From Paracoccaceae bacterium (GTDB taxonomy: Bacteria; Pseudomonadota; Alphaproteobacteria; Rhodobacterales; Rhodobacteraceae), in contig JABSSB010000193.1 of NCBI GenBank assembly GCA_013214715.1, positions 1 to 7,773 of the forward strand: 7,773 nucleotides of DNA, given 5' to 3'. Both the position numbers and the translations under genes were made by a program. A model generated the notes under the pieces. That model was not told the DNA's origin. It saw only the letters and a program-made list of their open reading frames with translations, and ran no database searches. Below are positions 1-7,017 of the stretch, one piece after another. The number at the start of each line of letters is the position of its first letter. The stretch's first letter is position 1.

Positions 1-664
1 AGATGGGCTGGATGGCCTGCCGGCTGCAAGCCTTGATGCACTGAAATGCGCAGAAATCGTCATGGGGCCAGTGCGGCCTTTGCGCTTCGGCATCGGTGCG
101 GTAGGTGTCGTTGCCTTGTGTGGACAAAAGCGTGGCATAGCCGTTGGTCCAATCCCGTAAAATGGCGCCCGTCGTCCGCGCTATGTCTATGGTCAAGGCC
201 TGGATCAAAGCACAGGAATAGTCCGACGGAGCCTCTGTGAAAGCTGGGTCATACAGCAGAAACTCTAACGCATAGAACCCACGAGCTGCGATAGAGAGAT
301 CACTCAATCCATCGGCGGTTTTGATGATCGGGTCTTTGGCCTGTATCAGCGCCGTCAGCGCTTTGGGCGTCGCGCCGCGCGTGTCCGGCCAGAAGGCCAA
401 TGCAAAGGCGCGATCATCCACCTCGGACGGTCCAAAGCGCAGATGGCTGACCATAATCCATTTGTCAAACGCGGCGGCATAAGCTTCGCGAAGGCTCGCG
501 TCATCCGGGGCACAGTTTGCTTTCGCGGCTTCGGCCATGGTCTGGCTGGCCTGGGCTAGATCGCGATAGCCTGAGACAATCTGAGTATCGACGACCTGCT
601 GAAGGTCCACAGCGTGAACCGGTGCGGCCAGCAGCGACAGACATAAAGCAATGGTAGATCGCAT
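1..664 (-). CDS. Imelysin-like periplasmic protein, second copy of the cluster (3' end outside window)
   Basis: The ORF begins with ATG at 664 and is still open at base 1 (221 codons visible). Its start overlaps the stop of the upstream di-heme gene as TGATG, which implies translational coupling. Residues 1-18 are a signal peptide ending in a small-residue site (PVHA), so the product is probably periplasmic. The mature part has the look of the short imelysin-like proteins found next to DUF1111 proteins: the segment HLRFGPSEVDDRAFALAFWP (residues 74-93), the helix around AARGFYALEFLLYDP (127-140), and Cys51 and Cys151. The GxHxxE motif of classical imelysins reads GFYALE here, so the histidine is missing. 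Family knowledge: imelysins are iron-regulated proteins of uncertain biochemical role. Residues from about 194 on are rich in Trp, His and Cys and do not resemble the expected C-terminal helix, which suggests a frameshift or divergence within the first 85 bases. Family call fairly sure; function uncertain. Confidence 0.8.
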   Translation of the reverse strand, partial: MRSTIALCLSLLAAPVHAVDLQQVVDTQIVSGYRDLAQASQTMAEAAKANCAPDDASLREAYAAAFDKWIMVSHLRFGPSEVDDRAFALAFWPDTRGATPKALTALIQAKDPIIKTADGLSDLSIAARGFYALEFLLYDPAFTEAPSDYSCALIQALTIDIARTTGAILRDWTNGYATLLSTQGNDTYRTDAEAQRPHWPHDDFCAFQCIKACSRQAIQPI

Positions 665-2184
665 CACAGGCTCTCCAAAAACCGGATCAGGGCCGCGCGG
701 TCTTCGGGCGGCATCGCAACGACAGCGTCGCGTTGCGGCTGCGCCTCACCCCCATGCCACAAAACCGCTTCCAGAAGCGATCGCGCGCGCCCGTCATGCA
801 GGAAATAGCTATGGCCAGAGACTTGTTCGGTCAGGCCGATGCCCCAAAGCGGCGGCGTCCGCCATTCCGATCCGGTGGCGCGGGCTTCGGGGCGATTATC
901 GGCCAATCCCGGCCCCATGTCATGCAGCAGCATGTCCGTATAGGGCCAAATGAGTTGGAAGCTTTGTTCCGGTTGGCCGTCCAACCGATGGGTCACGAAA
1001 GACGGTGTGTGGCAGGAAACGCAGCCCGTACTGTGAAAGACCTCTTTGCCGCGCAGCACCTTTGGGTCATCCACGTCGCGACGTGCCGGAACGGCCAGAT
1101 TGCGGCTATAGAATGTGACAAGCTCCAACCCTTCGGCATCAACCTCTGTCACACGCACATCTCCATCGCCGTGGATGGCAGTGCGGCAAGCCTGTTGCGC
1201 TGCGGTGCATTCACCCCAACCGGACGATTTCAGTGGCGTCGAAATGCCAATATCCCCGGCAAAAGCGTCAGCCGATTGTTCACGCACCGTGGGCGAGCCC
1301 GCTTTGAGGCCAAACCGCCCCAGCATCGGCTGGTCATATTCTACCGACCAAACGATATTGGGTCGGCCCGAGATGCCGTCACCATCTGCATCATCGGGGT
1401 CAGCCTTGGCCAGAATATCCGCGGCCGGGATCGCCTCAAGTAGGCCGAGCCCGATCATCTGCGGTGCGACGCGCGGGCTGAGCATGGCGGCGGGATGCAA
1501 AGGCCCATAGCCCAGTTCCGCAGCTTGATAGGTTGGCGCGCGTAGGCTGGCGGTTTCGCCGCCGGAAAGCTGCACCTCGATCTCTTCATAGTCGATCTGC
1601 AGGCGGTATTCGGCCGGATGGCCTGGCAGGCTCAGATCCTGTAATTGGGTGCCATAGGTCGGCTCTGGCAGGGTCGCGATGTAATCTTCGATCTCGGCGA
1701 TGGCATCATCAGCTGTTCCGGGGATCGAGACCCGCAGAAACATGGAAATGGCATTATCATCCGGGCCTTCGGGCGGATGACCGCGCCCGTCCTTGATATG
1801 GCACCTTTGGCAGGAGCGCGCATTGTAGAGCGGTCCGAGCCCGTCAGAGGCCAATGTGGACGACGGAGCAGACACCCAGATTTTCTTGAACATCCCATTG
1901 CCGACCTTGAAATTCAATTCGCCTTCAAAGGAGGTATTGGCCGAAGGCTGTGAGAAGGCATTGGCATCGGGGAACACACGTACCGTTGCCGCCCCTGCGG
2001 ACTTCTCCTCATAGGGTTGCGGCTTGCTGAAATCTATTGCCGGGGCCGTGACCGTCGCGATGCGGGCGGCCTCGTCTTCGGTGCGGGGAATGATGCTCAG
2101 ATGAGGCTCATTCAGGACTCCAGCCAAGACAGTGGATGGGAGCATCAGGATGAGAAAACTCAGATGTTGTCGTTTAATTAACAT
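664..2184 (-). CDS. DUF1111 di-heme c-type cytochrome oxidoreductase ('thiol oxidoreductase' family)
   Basis: This 506-residue protein has a hydrophobic signal peptide (about residues 1-21) and two CxxCH heme c attachment motifs, CQRCH at 125-129 and CVSCH at 388-392, so it should be a periplasmic or membrane-tethered di-heme protein. The second heme domain ends with segments typical of the family: LHDMGPGLADNR (420-431), EWRTPPLWGIG (440-450) and FLHDGRARSLLEAVLWHGGEA (461-481). An acidic DPDDADGDG stretch (262-270) could bind calcium, and Cys326/Cys333 may form a disulfide. The family is distantly related to di-heme peroxidases and is often called thiol oxidoreductase, but its substrate is not established. 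Sitting between two imelysin genes suggests a redox role in periplasmic iron handling; that is inference. The ATG at 2184 has only a weak AGG-containing ribosome binding site, and the stop overlaps the next start, so expression may depend on upstream transcription and coupling. Confidence 0.92.
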   Translation of the reverse strand: MLIKRQHLSFLILMLPSTVLAGVLNEPHLSIIPRTEDEAARIATVTAPAIDFSKPQPYEEKSAGAATVRVFPDANAFSQPSANTSFEGELNFKVGNGMFKKIWVSAPSSTLASDGLGPLYNARSCQRCHIKDGRGHPPEGPDDNAISMFLRVSIPGTADDAIAEIEDYIATLPEPTYGTQLQDLSLPGHPAEYRLQIDYEEIEVQLSGGETASLRAPTYQAAELGYGPLHPAAMLSPRVAPQMIGLGLLEAIPAADILAKADPDDADGDGISGRPNIVWSVEYDQPMLGRFGLKAGSPTVREQSADAFAGDIGISTPLKSSGWGECTAAQQACRTAIHGDGDVRVTEVDAEGLELVTFYSRNLAVPARRDVDDPKVLRGKEVFHSTGCVSCHTPSFVTHRLDGQPEQSFQLIWPYTDMLLHDMGPGLADNRPEARATGSEWRTPPLWGIGLTEQVSGHSYFLHDGRARSLLEAVLWHGGEAQPQRDAVVAMPPEDRAALIRFLESL

Positions 2185-2212
2185 GCCACTGACCTAGCAT
2201 TGCTGAATGCAA

Positions 2213-2242
2213 ACGGGCGCGGCGTCAAACTGCCGCGCCCGT
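2213..2242 (-). terminator. Perfect 11-bp GC-rich hairpin between imelysin and di-heme genes
   Basis: The arms ACGGGCGCGGC (2213-2223) and GCCGCGCCCGT (2232-2242) are exactly complementary around an 8-nt loop. The hairpin lies 21 nt past the imelysin stop codon and about 28 nt before the di-heme start. On the transcribed strand only a short T-poor tract (TTTGCATT) follows, so it is more likely a leaky terminator or an mRNA 3'-end stabiliser than a strong terminator. It could make the first imelysin more abundant than the two downstream proteins. Confidence 0.6.
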
Positions 2243-2263
2243 CGCTTCAAATTCGGATAGGGG

Positions 2264-3532
2264 TCACTGGAATACAGCGTCGGGATTGTCGAGGCTGTCC
2301 GATCCTTCAAATTCGATGGCTGACACACCCAGCGCCGCGACAATCCGTTCGATGGTGCGGGTCTGGTCGATCAAGCCGTTCACACCGCCCATCACCAAAG
2401 CCTCGCCCGCGTCATTGCCGCGCTCAAGCATCTGATCATAGGCAAAGCCTGCCTCGGCCGCGGTTTTGATCCGTCCCAGAGCCATCATTGTCGTCGACAG
2501 TTTGGTGAGCATCTCGGCATCCAGATCGGCATCAACCTCGGCCACGAGGTCGGACAACGATGGGCCGGACACGATCTCTCCGCCCACGCGGACATATTCA
2601 CCCATGTAAACGTTCTGGATGCCCAGCCCGTCATAGTAATGGCTGTTATGCGTGTTGTCGGCAAAGCAGTCATGCTCTTCTTCGGGGTCGTTCAGCATCA
2701 GGCCCAAGCGCATCCGCTCGCCCGCTTGTTCGCCATATGAGAGTGAGCCCATACCGGTCAGGATGGCCGCGATCCCGGCATCTTCATCTGCTGTGAGGGT
2801 GCTGCGCGCGTCGCCTGCATCCCCCCATTGGGCCGCCATCCACTCCAGGTCCGATACCAAAAGGTCGGTCGCTGCCTTGAGGTATTCGCCACGGCGATCG
2901 CAATTGCCGCCGGTGCAGGCATCGCCTGCGGCATAGTCGGTCCAAGGACGGTTGCCCGCGCCGGGGCCATGCCCGTTCAAATCCTGACCCCAGAGCAGGA
3001 ATTCAATCGCATGATAGCCGGTGGCGACATTGGCCTCGACCCCGTCGGCTTCTTGCAGGGTGTTTTCCAGCAGGTCCGGCGTGATGCTTGAGGCATCAAC
3101 CGTGTCACCAGAGAGTGTGAAGGACGGGTTTGCGATCACGTTCAGAGCCGCAAATTCGTTTTCATCCGACGGCCCGCCATAGGAGCTGTCGACATAATCG
3201 ATCAGGCCTTCGTCCAGCGGCCAGGCATTCACCTTGCCTTCCCAGTCATCCACGATGGCATTGCCAAAGCGGTACACTTCGGTTTGCTGATACGGCACAC
3301 GCGCGGCCAGCCAAGCCGCTTTGGCCGCCTGCAGGTTTTCGGCTGATGGGTCGGCGATCAGAACGTCTACAGCAGCCTGCAGAGTTTTGGCCGTGCTCAG
3401 ACTGTCTTCGTATTTGGCTTGGGCAATATCAGCATAGTTGCCCAGCACTTCGGATTTTGTTGCAGCAAAGGCAGGCACCGTCATCACGGCACTTAAGGCC
3501 AGTGCGCTTGCGGCATAGGGTACGCGGGTCAT
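2264..3532 (-). CDS. irpA: Imelysin family (IrpA-like) periplasmic iron-associated protein
   Basis: This is a 422-residue imelysin-family protein. Residues 1-23 form a clear signal peptide (cleavage likely after AFA), placing it in the periplasm. The family motif GxHxxE is intact as GYHAIE (172-177), followed by FLLWGQDLNGHGPGAGNRPW. A second conserved-looking stretch, DPEEEHDCFADNTHNSHYYD (282-301), holds acidic, His and Cys residues suited to metal binding. Cys206 and Cys211 could form a disulfide. I chose ATG at 3532 because GGAAGG lies 10 nt upstream; the longer alternative starts with TTG at 3550, inside that ribosome binding site, and would spoil the signal peptide. The family is induced by iron limitation in cyanobacteria and proteobacteria, but whether it binds, chaperones or processes iron is not settled. 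It heads a three-gene cluster and has a candidate iron box about 120 bp upstream. The symbol irpA rests on family similarity only. Confidence 0.92.
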   Translation of the reverse strand: MTRVPYAASALALSAVMTVPAFAATKSEVLGNYADIAQAKYEDSLSTAKTLQAAVDVLIADPSAENLQAAKAAWLAARVPYQQTEVYRFGNAIVDDWEGKVNAWPLDEGLIDYVDSSYGGPSDENEFAALNVIANPSFTLSGDTVDASSITPDLLENTLQEADGVEANVATGYHAIEFLLWGQDLNGHGPGAGNRPWTDYAAGDACTGGNCDRRGEYLKAATDLLVSDLEWMAAQWGDAGDARSTLTADEDAGIAAILTGMGSLSYGEQAGERMRLGLMLNDPEEEHDCFADNTHNSHYYDGLGIQNVYMGEYVRVGGEIVSGPSLSDLVAEVDADLDAEMLTKLSTTMMALGRIKTAAEAGFAYDQMLERGNDAGEALVMGGVNGLIDQTRTIERIVAALGVSAIEFEGSDSLDNPDAVFQ

Positions 3533-3542
3533 GGAAACATGT

Positions 3543-3548
3543 CCTTCC
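3543..3548 (-). promoter_or_regulatory. Ribosome binding site that decides the imelysin start
   Basis: GGAAGG on the minus strand is 10 nt from the ATG at 3532. The in-frame TTG at 3550 overlaps this motif and has no usable site of its own, so the shorter protein with the clean signal peptide is preferred. Confidence 0.7.
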
Positions 3549-3650
3549 AACGGTTTCTCGGGTGTCTTGATGCGGTCGGTCGGTCGCCGACTCTATGAGC
3601 CATCAAAGACTGCGATGATAGCCTTACTGTTTTTGTCGCCTTTGTAAACC

Positions 3651-3665
3651 TGATAATTTCTGTCA
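3651..3665 (-). promoter_or_regulatory. Candidate iron-responsive box (TGA-N9-TCA) upstream of imelysin
   Basis: The 15-bp element reads TGACAGAAATTATCA on the minus strand: two inverted TGA/TCA half-sites 9 bp apart with an A/T-rich centre. It lies about 120 bp upstream of the imelysin ATG, in an A/T-rich stretch that probably contains the promoter. I could not settle on a good -35/-10 pair; a TATCAT hexamer lies further downstream at 3615-3620. TGA-N9-TCA palindromes resemble the boxes attributed to Rrf2-type iron regulators (RirA/IscR-like) in alphaproteobacteria. Such short matches also occur by chance, so the call rests on position and on the iron-related gene behind it. Confidence 0.5.
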
Positions 3666-3832
3666 GTAAAAACGCTCTGCTGCCATTTGGCTAAGGAAGA
3701 AGACCGCAAGCTTCGCTCTGTGCCAGGCGACCGCTTTTTTGCCGCGGGTCCAATCAGGTGATGCTGTGCCTTAAAACTCCGCAAAGAACCCAAGTTGCAA
3801 AGTGCCGCTGCCGTCGCAGATGACCGTTTGCT

Positions 3833-4891
3833 TCAAACACCAGATTTTCGCCGACTAAGCAGCCAAACGAAGAACACCCCTCCAACCAGTCCCGTGACGA
3901 TGCCGATGGGCATGTCCTCTGGGGCCATGATCGTTCGGGCAGTGATATCCGCCCAAAGGAGGAATATGGCCCCGATCAGGGCTGAGCCGGGCAGGACACG
4001 GGCGTAGTCGCCGCCAACCAGCATGCGCACCACATGAGGCACCATGAGGCCGACGAAGCCAATGATACCTGAAAACGCAACCATGACCCCGGTGATCAGT
4101 GCGCCAACAACAAAAACGGCCAGCCTGAACCGGGCGACGGGGATGCCGAGCGTTGAGGCTGACTCATCTCCGATTGTCATCGCGTTCAAACCCGTCGCCT
4201 TCATCATAAGCCAGGCAGAGCACATCAGCAGTATCATGAACGGGTAGATCAGTTGCCCCCACTGAGCCAGACCCAGACCGCCGAGCATCCAGAAGACGAC
4301 GATATGAGTGGCTTTGGGATCGGCCAGAAAGATCAAAACATTGGCGCAGGCCATGATTATGAATGACACTGCCACCCCGGCCAAAACTAGGCGATCGGCA
4401 CTGGTTGCATCCGCAAAGCGAGAAACACCAAGAACGATAAGTGTCGCGCCAACTGCCCCAACAAATGCCATCAGCGGAACCGTCAACAGGCCAATGAACA
4501 AGCCCGTATGAAGGAGCGCAAGGATCGCGCCGAAAGCACCGCCAGAGGAGATGCCCAGTAGGTGCGGATCGGCCAAAGGATTCCGTGTCACAGCTTGAAG
4601 GCTGGCCCCAACCATCGCCAGCCCAGCCCCAACCATCATGGCCAGCAAAGCCCGCGGGAACCGAATTTCCCATACAATGGCCTCCCGGCTCCGCGACCAT
4701 GTTTCTTCAATGATCCCCGGTGAAAGCTTGTTCAGGACGACGCCCCAAACTGTGCCCAAGGGGATCGGAACCGCTCCGACCGAAACCGCAAGCGAGAGCG
4801 AGACCACAAGCAATACTGCTCCACCGACAAGAAAAGCGGGCATTCCGCGAACTCTGCGGTGCGATTGTGCAGGGCTAGTGATCTCGCTCAT
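3833..4891 (-). CDS. btuC: FecCD/BtuC-type ABC transporter permease, probably corrinoid importer
   Basis: This 352-residue, highly hydrophobic protein is the membrane subunit of a type II ABC importer, a family that normally has ten transmembrane helices. Family landmarks in order: RFPRAL (77-82) before GAGLAMVGASLQ; NPLADPHLLGISSGGAFGA (104-122); GDESASTLG (241-249), the cytoplasmic loop that should contact the ATPase; GFVGLMVPHVVRML (278-291); and PEDMPIGIVTGLVGGVFFVWLL (324-345). The N terminus carries a short polar extension before the first helix at about 19. The ATG at 4891 is 4 nt after the binding-protein stop, so it is the last gene of the operon. The family also imports ferric siderophores and heme; corrinoid specificity is inferred from the cobalamin riboswitch at the head of the operon, and the symbol rests on that context. 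Confidence 0.92.
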   Translation of the reverse strand: MSEITSPAQSHRRVRGMPAFLVGGAVLLVVSLSLAVSVGAVPIPLGTVWGVVLNKLSPGIIEETWSRSREAIVWEIRFPRALLAMMVGAGLAMVGASLQAVTRNPLADPHLLGISSGGAFGAILALLHTGLFIGLLTVPLMAFVGAVGATLIVLGVSRFADATSADRLVLAGVAVSFIIMACANVLIFLADPKATHIVVFWMLGGLGLAQWGQLIYPFMILLMCSAWLMMKATGLNAMTIGDESASTLGIPVARFRLAVFVVGALITGVMVAFSGIIGFVGLMVPHVVRMLVGGDYARVLPGSALIGAIFLLWADITARTIMAPEDMPIGIVTGLVGGVFFVWLLSRRKSGV

Positions 4892-4895
4892 TTGG

Positions 4896-5828
4896 TCACT
4901 CTGCCCAGAAGGCTTCTGCGAGTTTCTTGATCGCTTGGATGTTCCGTGGCCCCGGCGTTGCCTCCACGTATTCCAGCGTCACGAAACGGTCTTTCTTGAC
5001 CGCGTCCAGATCAGCGAAGGCCGGGTTGGACATCATGAAATCCCGCTTTTGGTCTGCGGTCACTTCACCGTAATTGACGATCACGATCACCTCTGGATTG
5101 CGTTCCACAACCTCTTCCCACGTCACAGTCGCCCAGCTTTTCTCGAAGTCGTCCATGATATTGACGCCGCCTGCGGCCTCAATCAATGCGGTCGGCATTG
5201 CATAGCGACCAGCGGTGAAGGGAGTGTCTTCACCGCTGTCATACACGAACACGCGCAACGGTTCGTCCGTTTCCATCACATCTGTGAACGCGGCAAGGTC
5301 TGCCTGGTAGCCATCTACCAGCTCGGCGGCTTTGTCCTGAACATCAAAGATTGCGCCAAGGTTTAGAAGGTCAGCATACATCATGTCGATACTGGCCTTG
5401 TCGGTGTCCATGATGTGGGTGCAGGATTCTGTCAGTTCGTAGACCTCGATGCCAAAGGGCGCCAGGGTCTCGGGCGTCACTTCTCCCCCCACCTTCATGC
5501 CATAATTCCAGCCTGCAAAGAAAAAATCGGCATCGGCACCGACGATCACTTCCTTGGACGGATACTTCGCGGACAGTTCCGGCAGTTCCTCGACACCGGC
5601 GCGCATGTCTTCATCCAGTGTCTTCCAGCCAGATATGCCGGTATAGCCGACCATCCGGTCCGCAAGGCCAAGCACCAGCATCATTTCTGTCAGGTTTACG
5701 TCGTTTGAAATTGCACGCTCTGGTGGCGTATCGAAAGTGATCGTCCGGTTGCAGCTTTGCACCGTGGTTTCGGCAGCCGCAGCGCTGGTCGTGATGATCA
5801 GTGCGCTTGAGATGAGGAATGTCTTCAC
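4896..5828 (-). CDS. btuF: Periplasmic binding protein of the ABC importer, BtuF-like
   Basis: This 310-residue protein has a typical signal peptide (residues 1-19, cleavage after the AAAA run) followed by a periplasmic binding protein fold of the BtuF/FhuD type (Peripla_BP_2). Supporting segments are RAISNDVNLTEMMLVLGLADRMVGYTG (38-64), the KEVIVGADADFFFAGWNYG strand-turn region (92-110), and the C-terminal NPEVIVIVNYGE and NPAFADLDAVKKDRFVTLEY segments. It has no lipobox Cys, so it should be soluble; Cys26 and Cys136 may pair. It would capture the substrate and deliver it to the permease. The start is GTG at 5828, overlapping the ATPase stop as GTGA, with AAAGGA 8 nt upstream. The alternative substrates of this family (ferric siderophores, heme) cannot be excluded from the sequence; the riboswitch upstream argues for cobalamin or another corrinoid. 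Confidence 0.9.
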   Translation of the reverse strand: MKTFLISSALIITTSAAAAETTVQSCNRTITFDTPPERAISNDVNLTEMMLVLGLADRMVGYTGISGWKTLDEDMRAGVEELPELSAKYPSKEVIVGADADFFFAGWNYGMKVGGEVTPETLAPFGIEVYELTESCTHIMDTDKASIDMMYADLLNLGAIFDVQDKAAELVDGYQADLAAFTDVMETDEPLRVFVYDSGEDTPFTAGRYAMPTALIEAAGGVNIMDDFEKSWATVTWEEVVERNPEVIVIVNYGEVTADQKRDFMMSNPAFADLDAVKKDRFVTLEYVEATPGPRNIQAIKKLAEAFWAE

Positions 5829-6625
5829 GAGGTTGTTCCTTTGTTCTGAAGATGAAAAGTAAGGTGATCGACCTGGCTATGCGAAAGCTGCTCTCGCTGG
5901 GCGATGACTTGAAACGCGTCAGAAACGGCAGCCTCTGACAAAACCCGCTCCGGTGGGCCAAACCCAACGGTGCGACCTGCTTGGATCAGCAGAACATCAT
6001 CGCAGACACCTGCGGCGAGGTTCAGGTCATGCAGGGATGTGACGATGGTCAGCGGCAAGTTGCGGATCAGGTCCAGAACTTCCAGCTGATGACGGATATC
6101 AAGGTGATTGGTCGGTTCATCAAGGATCAGAAGGCGTGGCTCCTGTGCCAAGGCCCTGGCCACCATCACGCGTTGGCGTTCTCCACCTGACAGAGTTCCA
6201 AGATGGCGGTCGGACAAGCCGTGCAGGTCCAGACGGTCCAGTGCATCATTGATGATGTCCTTGTCACGGGAGCCGGTATTTCCACCAAACCCGCGCCGAT
6301 GCGGTGTGCGACCCAAGGCGACGATTTCACCCACGGTTAATGCAAAATCGCTAGGTTGTTCCTGCAACACGGCAGCGACAGTTTGTGCCACAACCCGTGC
6401 GTGAAGGGCCCAGAGGTCTTCTCCATCCACGCGCACGGTTCCTGTCGTTGGGCGGTGAAACCGATAAAGCAATCGCAACAGGGTCGTTTTCCCGGCACCA
6501 TTCGGGCCAACAAGGCCCAGCACCCGCCCCGCTTCCAACTCGAAATTGGTCGCATGCAAAAGCGTCTTTGCACCCCGCCGGGGCGACCATGACAAGTCTT
6601 GGACAGTTAACGTGGCAGCACTCAC
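5825..6625 (-). CDS. btuD: ABC transporter ATPase, BtuD/FecE-like, corrinoid importer
   Basis: This 266-residue cytoplasmic ATPase powers the importer. Its motifs are all intact: Walker A GPNGAGKTT (40-48), Q-loop at Gln88 (AVLQEQ), ABC signature LSGGERQR (145-152), Walker B LLILDE (165-170) followed by PTNHLD, and the switch histidine His199 in TSLHDLN. Length and motif spacing fit the iron-chelate/B12 subfamily. I chose GTG at 6625 because it overlaps the DUF1636 stop as GTGA and puts the first beta strand (LTVQDLSW) at the right distance; the frame is open further upstream (to 6727), but that extension lies inside DUF1636 and is not ABC-like. The same GTGA overlap joins it to the binding-protein gene. 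The symbol reflects operon context rather than a substrate-specific motif. Confidence 0.92.
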   Translation of the reverse strand: MSAATLTVQDLSWSPRRGAKTLLHATNFELEAGRVLGLVGPNGAGKTTLLRLLYRFHRPTTGTVRVDGEDLWALHARVVAQTVAAVLQEQPSDFALTVGEIVALGRTPHRRGFGGNTGSRDKDIINDALDRLDLHGLSDRHLGTLSGGERQRVMVARALAQEPRLLILDEPTNHLDIRHQLEVLDLIRNLPLTIVTSLHDLNLAAGVCDDVLLIQAGRTVGFGPPERVLSEAAVSDAFQVIAQREQLSHSQVDHLTFHLQNKGTTS

Positions 6626-7017
6626 GACGCCCAAACCTTGTCTTCCTCGATTGCCATGATGGCAGCGGGCACGCGCGCCAAAGTGGATTTTCGAAGCTTG
6701 CCGGGCCGGTCGACCGACGAACACCAACCGTCGCTCAGGTAAGCATATTGTTTGGCAAAGCTCACAAGGTCGTCGATATCAGTCTCCGGGTCGATATCGC
6801 CGAAAAGATACGTCGCCTTCTTCGTGCCGTGATAAGCGACTGTGCACGGGTGATCGCAGCCAGCCATGCAGGCGACGCCCGATATTTCGAACGTCTCGGG
6901 AACAGCATCTCCAGCCTTTGCGATGGCCTGCCGTAGGCGCTCGATCAGGTCATAACCGGGGCGGCACTCGGTGCCCTTGTGCCGACAGGATGTGCAAATC
7001 GTAATCCGATGAGTCAT
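6622..7017 (-). CDS. DUF1636 cysteine-rich predicted metal-binding protein
   Basis: This 131-residue soluble protein has no signal peptide, so it should act in the cytoplasm. The N terminus has CTSC (8-11) plus Cys18; the middle has CMAGCDHPC (50-58); a further Cys99 lies in GWCSSVDRP. The cysteine layout and beginning (HRITICTSCR) match the DUF1636 family of predicted metal-binding proteins, whose pattern recalls thioredoxin-like [2Fe-2S] ferredoxins. The biochemical function is unknown. It is the first gene behind the cobalamin riboswitch and overlaps the ATPase start as GTGA, so it should be produced with the transporter and repressed by cobalamin. That suggests a role in corrinoid or cobalt handling after import, such as an electron carrier or metal-binding helper; this is inference. 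The start at 7017 is well supported by GGCGGAGG about 6 nt upstream. That site can be sealed in a hairpin (7020-7050). Confidence 0.88.
   Translation of the reverse strand: MTHRITICTSCRHKGTECRPGYDLIERLRQAIAKAGDAVPETFEISGVACMAGCDHPCTVAYHGTKKATYLFGDIDPETDIDDLVSFAKQYAYLSDGWCSSVDRPGKLRKSTLARVPAAIMAIEEDKVWAS

Larger units (their letters stand above)
3533..3832. other. Intergenic region separating the B12 operon from the imelysin cluster
   Basis: This 300-bp stretch contains no convincing gene. It holds the imelysin ribosome binding site, the TGA-N9-TCA box and presumably the imelysin promoter. No clear intrinsic terminator follows the permease; only a small GTTTG-AAG-CAAAC inverted repeat overlaps its stop (3826-3838). 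The 66-residue minus-strand ORF at 3593-3793 spans the regulatory region and has no family-like features. Confidence 0.6.

Noticed and set aside
733..1443. Long plus-strand ORF (236 codons) opposite the di-heme gene
   Set aside because: It is an antisense shadow of a GC-rich gene with strong family motifs on the minus strand, and encodes nothing recognisable.
3533..3550. Longer imelysin start (TTG at 3550)
   Set aside because: The TTG lies inside the GGAAGG site that serves the ATG at 3532, and the added residues precede a signal peptide that is complete without them.
3593..3793. 66-residue minus-strand ORF between permease and imelysin
   Set aside because: It spans the iron-box region, has no ribosome binding site or recognisable family pattern, and its composition looks random.
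3826..3838. GTTTG-AAG-CAAAC inverted repeat at the permease stop, considered as a terminator
   Set aside because: The stem is only 5 bp, A/T-containing, with a 3-nt loop and no T-run after it.
4638..5366. Plus-strand ORF (242 codons) opposite permease and binding protein
   Set aside because: It crosses two convincing minus-strand genes and is explained by codon bias.
3833..6625. Ferric siderophore or heme importer as the operon function
   Set aside because: The family allows it, but the cobalamin riboswitch at the operon head makes corrinoid import the better reading; kept only as an alternative.
6626..6727. Upstream extension of the ABC ATPase to 6727
   Set aside because: The extra 34 residues lie inside DUF1636 in another frame and are not ABC-like; the GTG at 6625 gives the normal length and a GTGA overlap.
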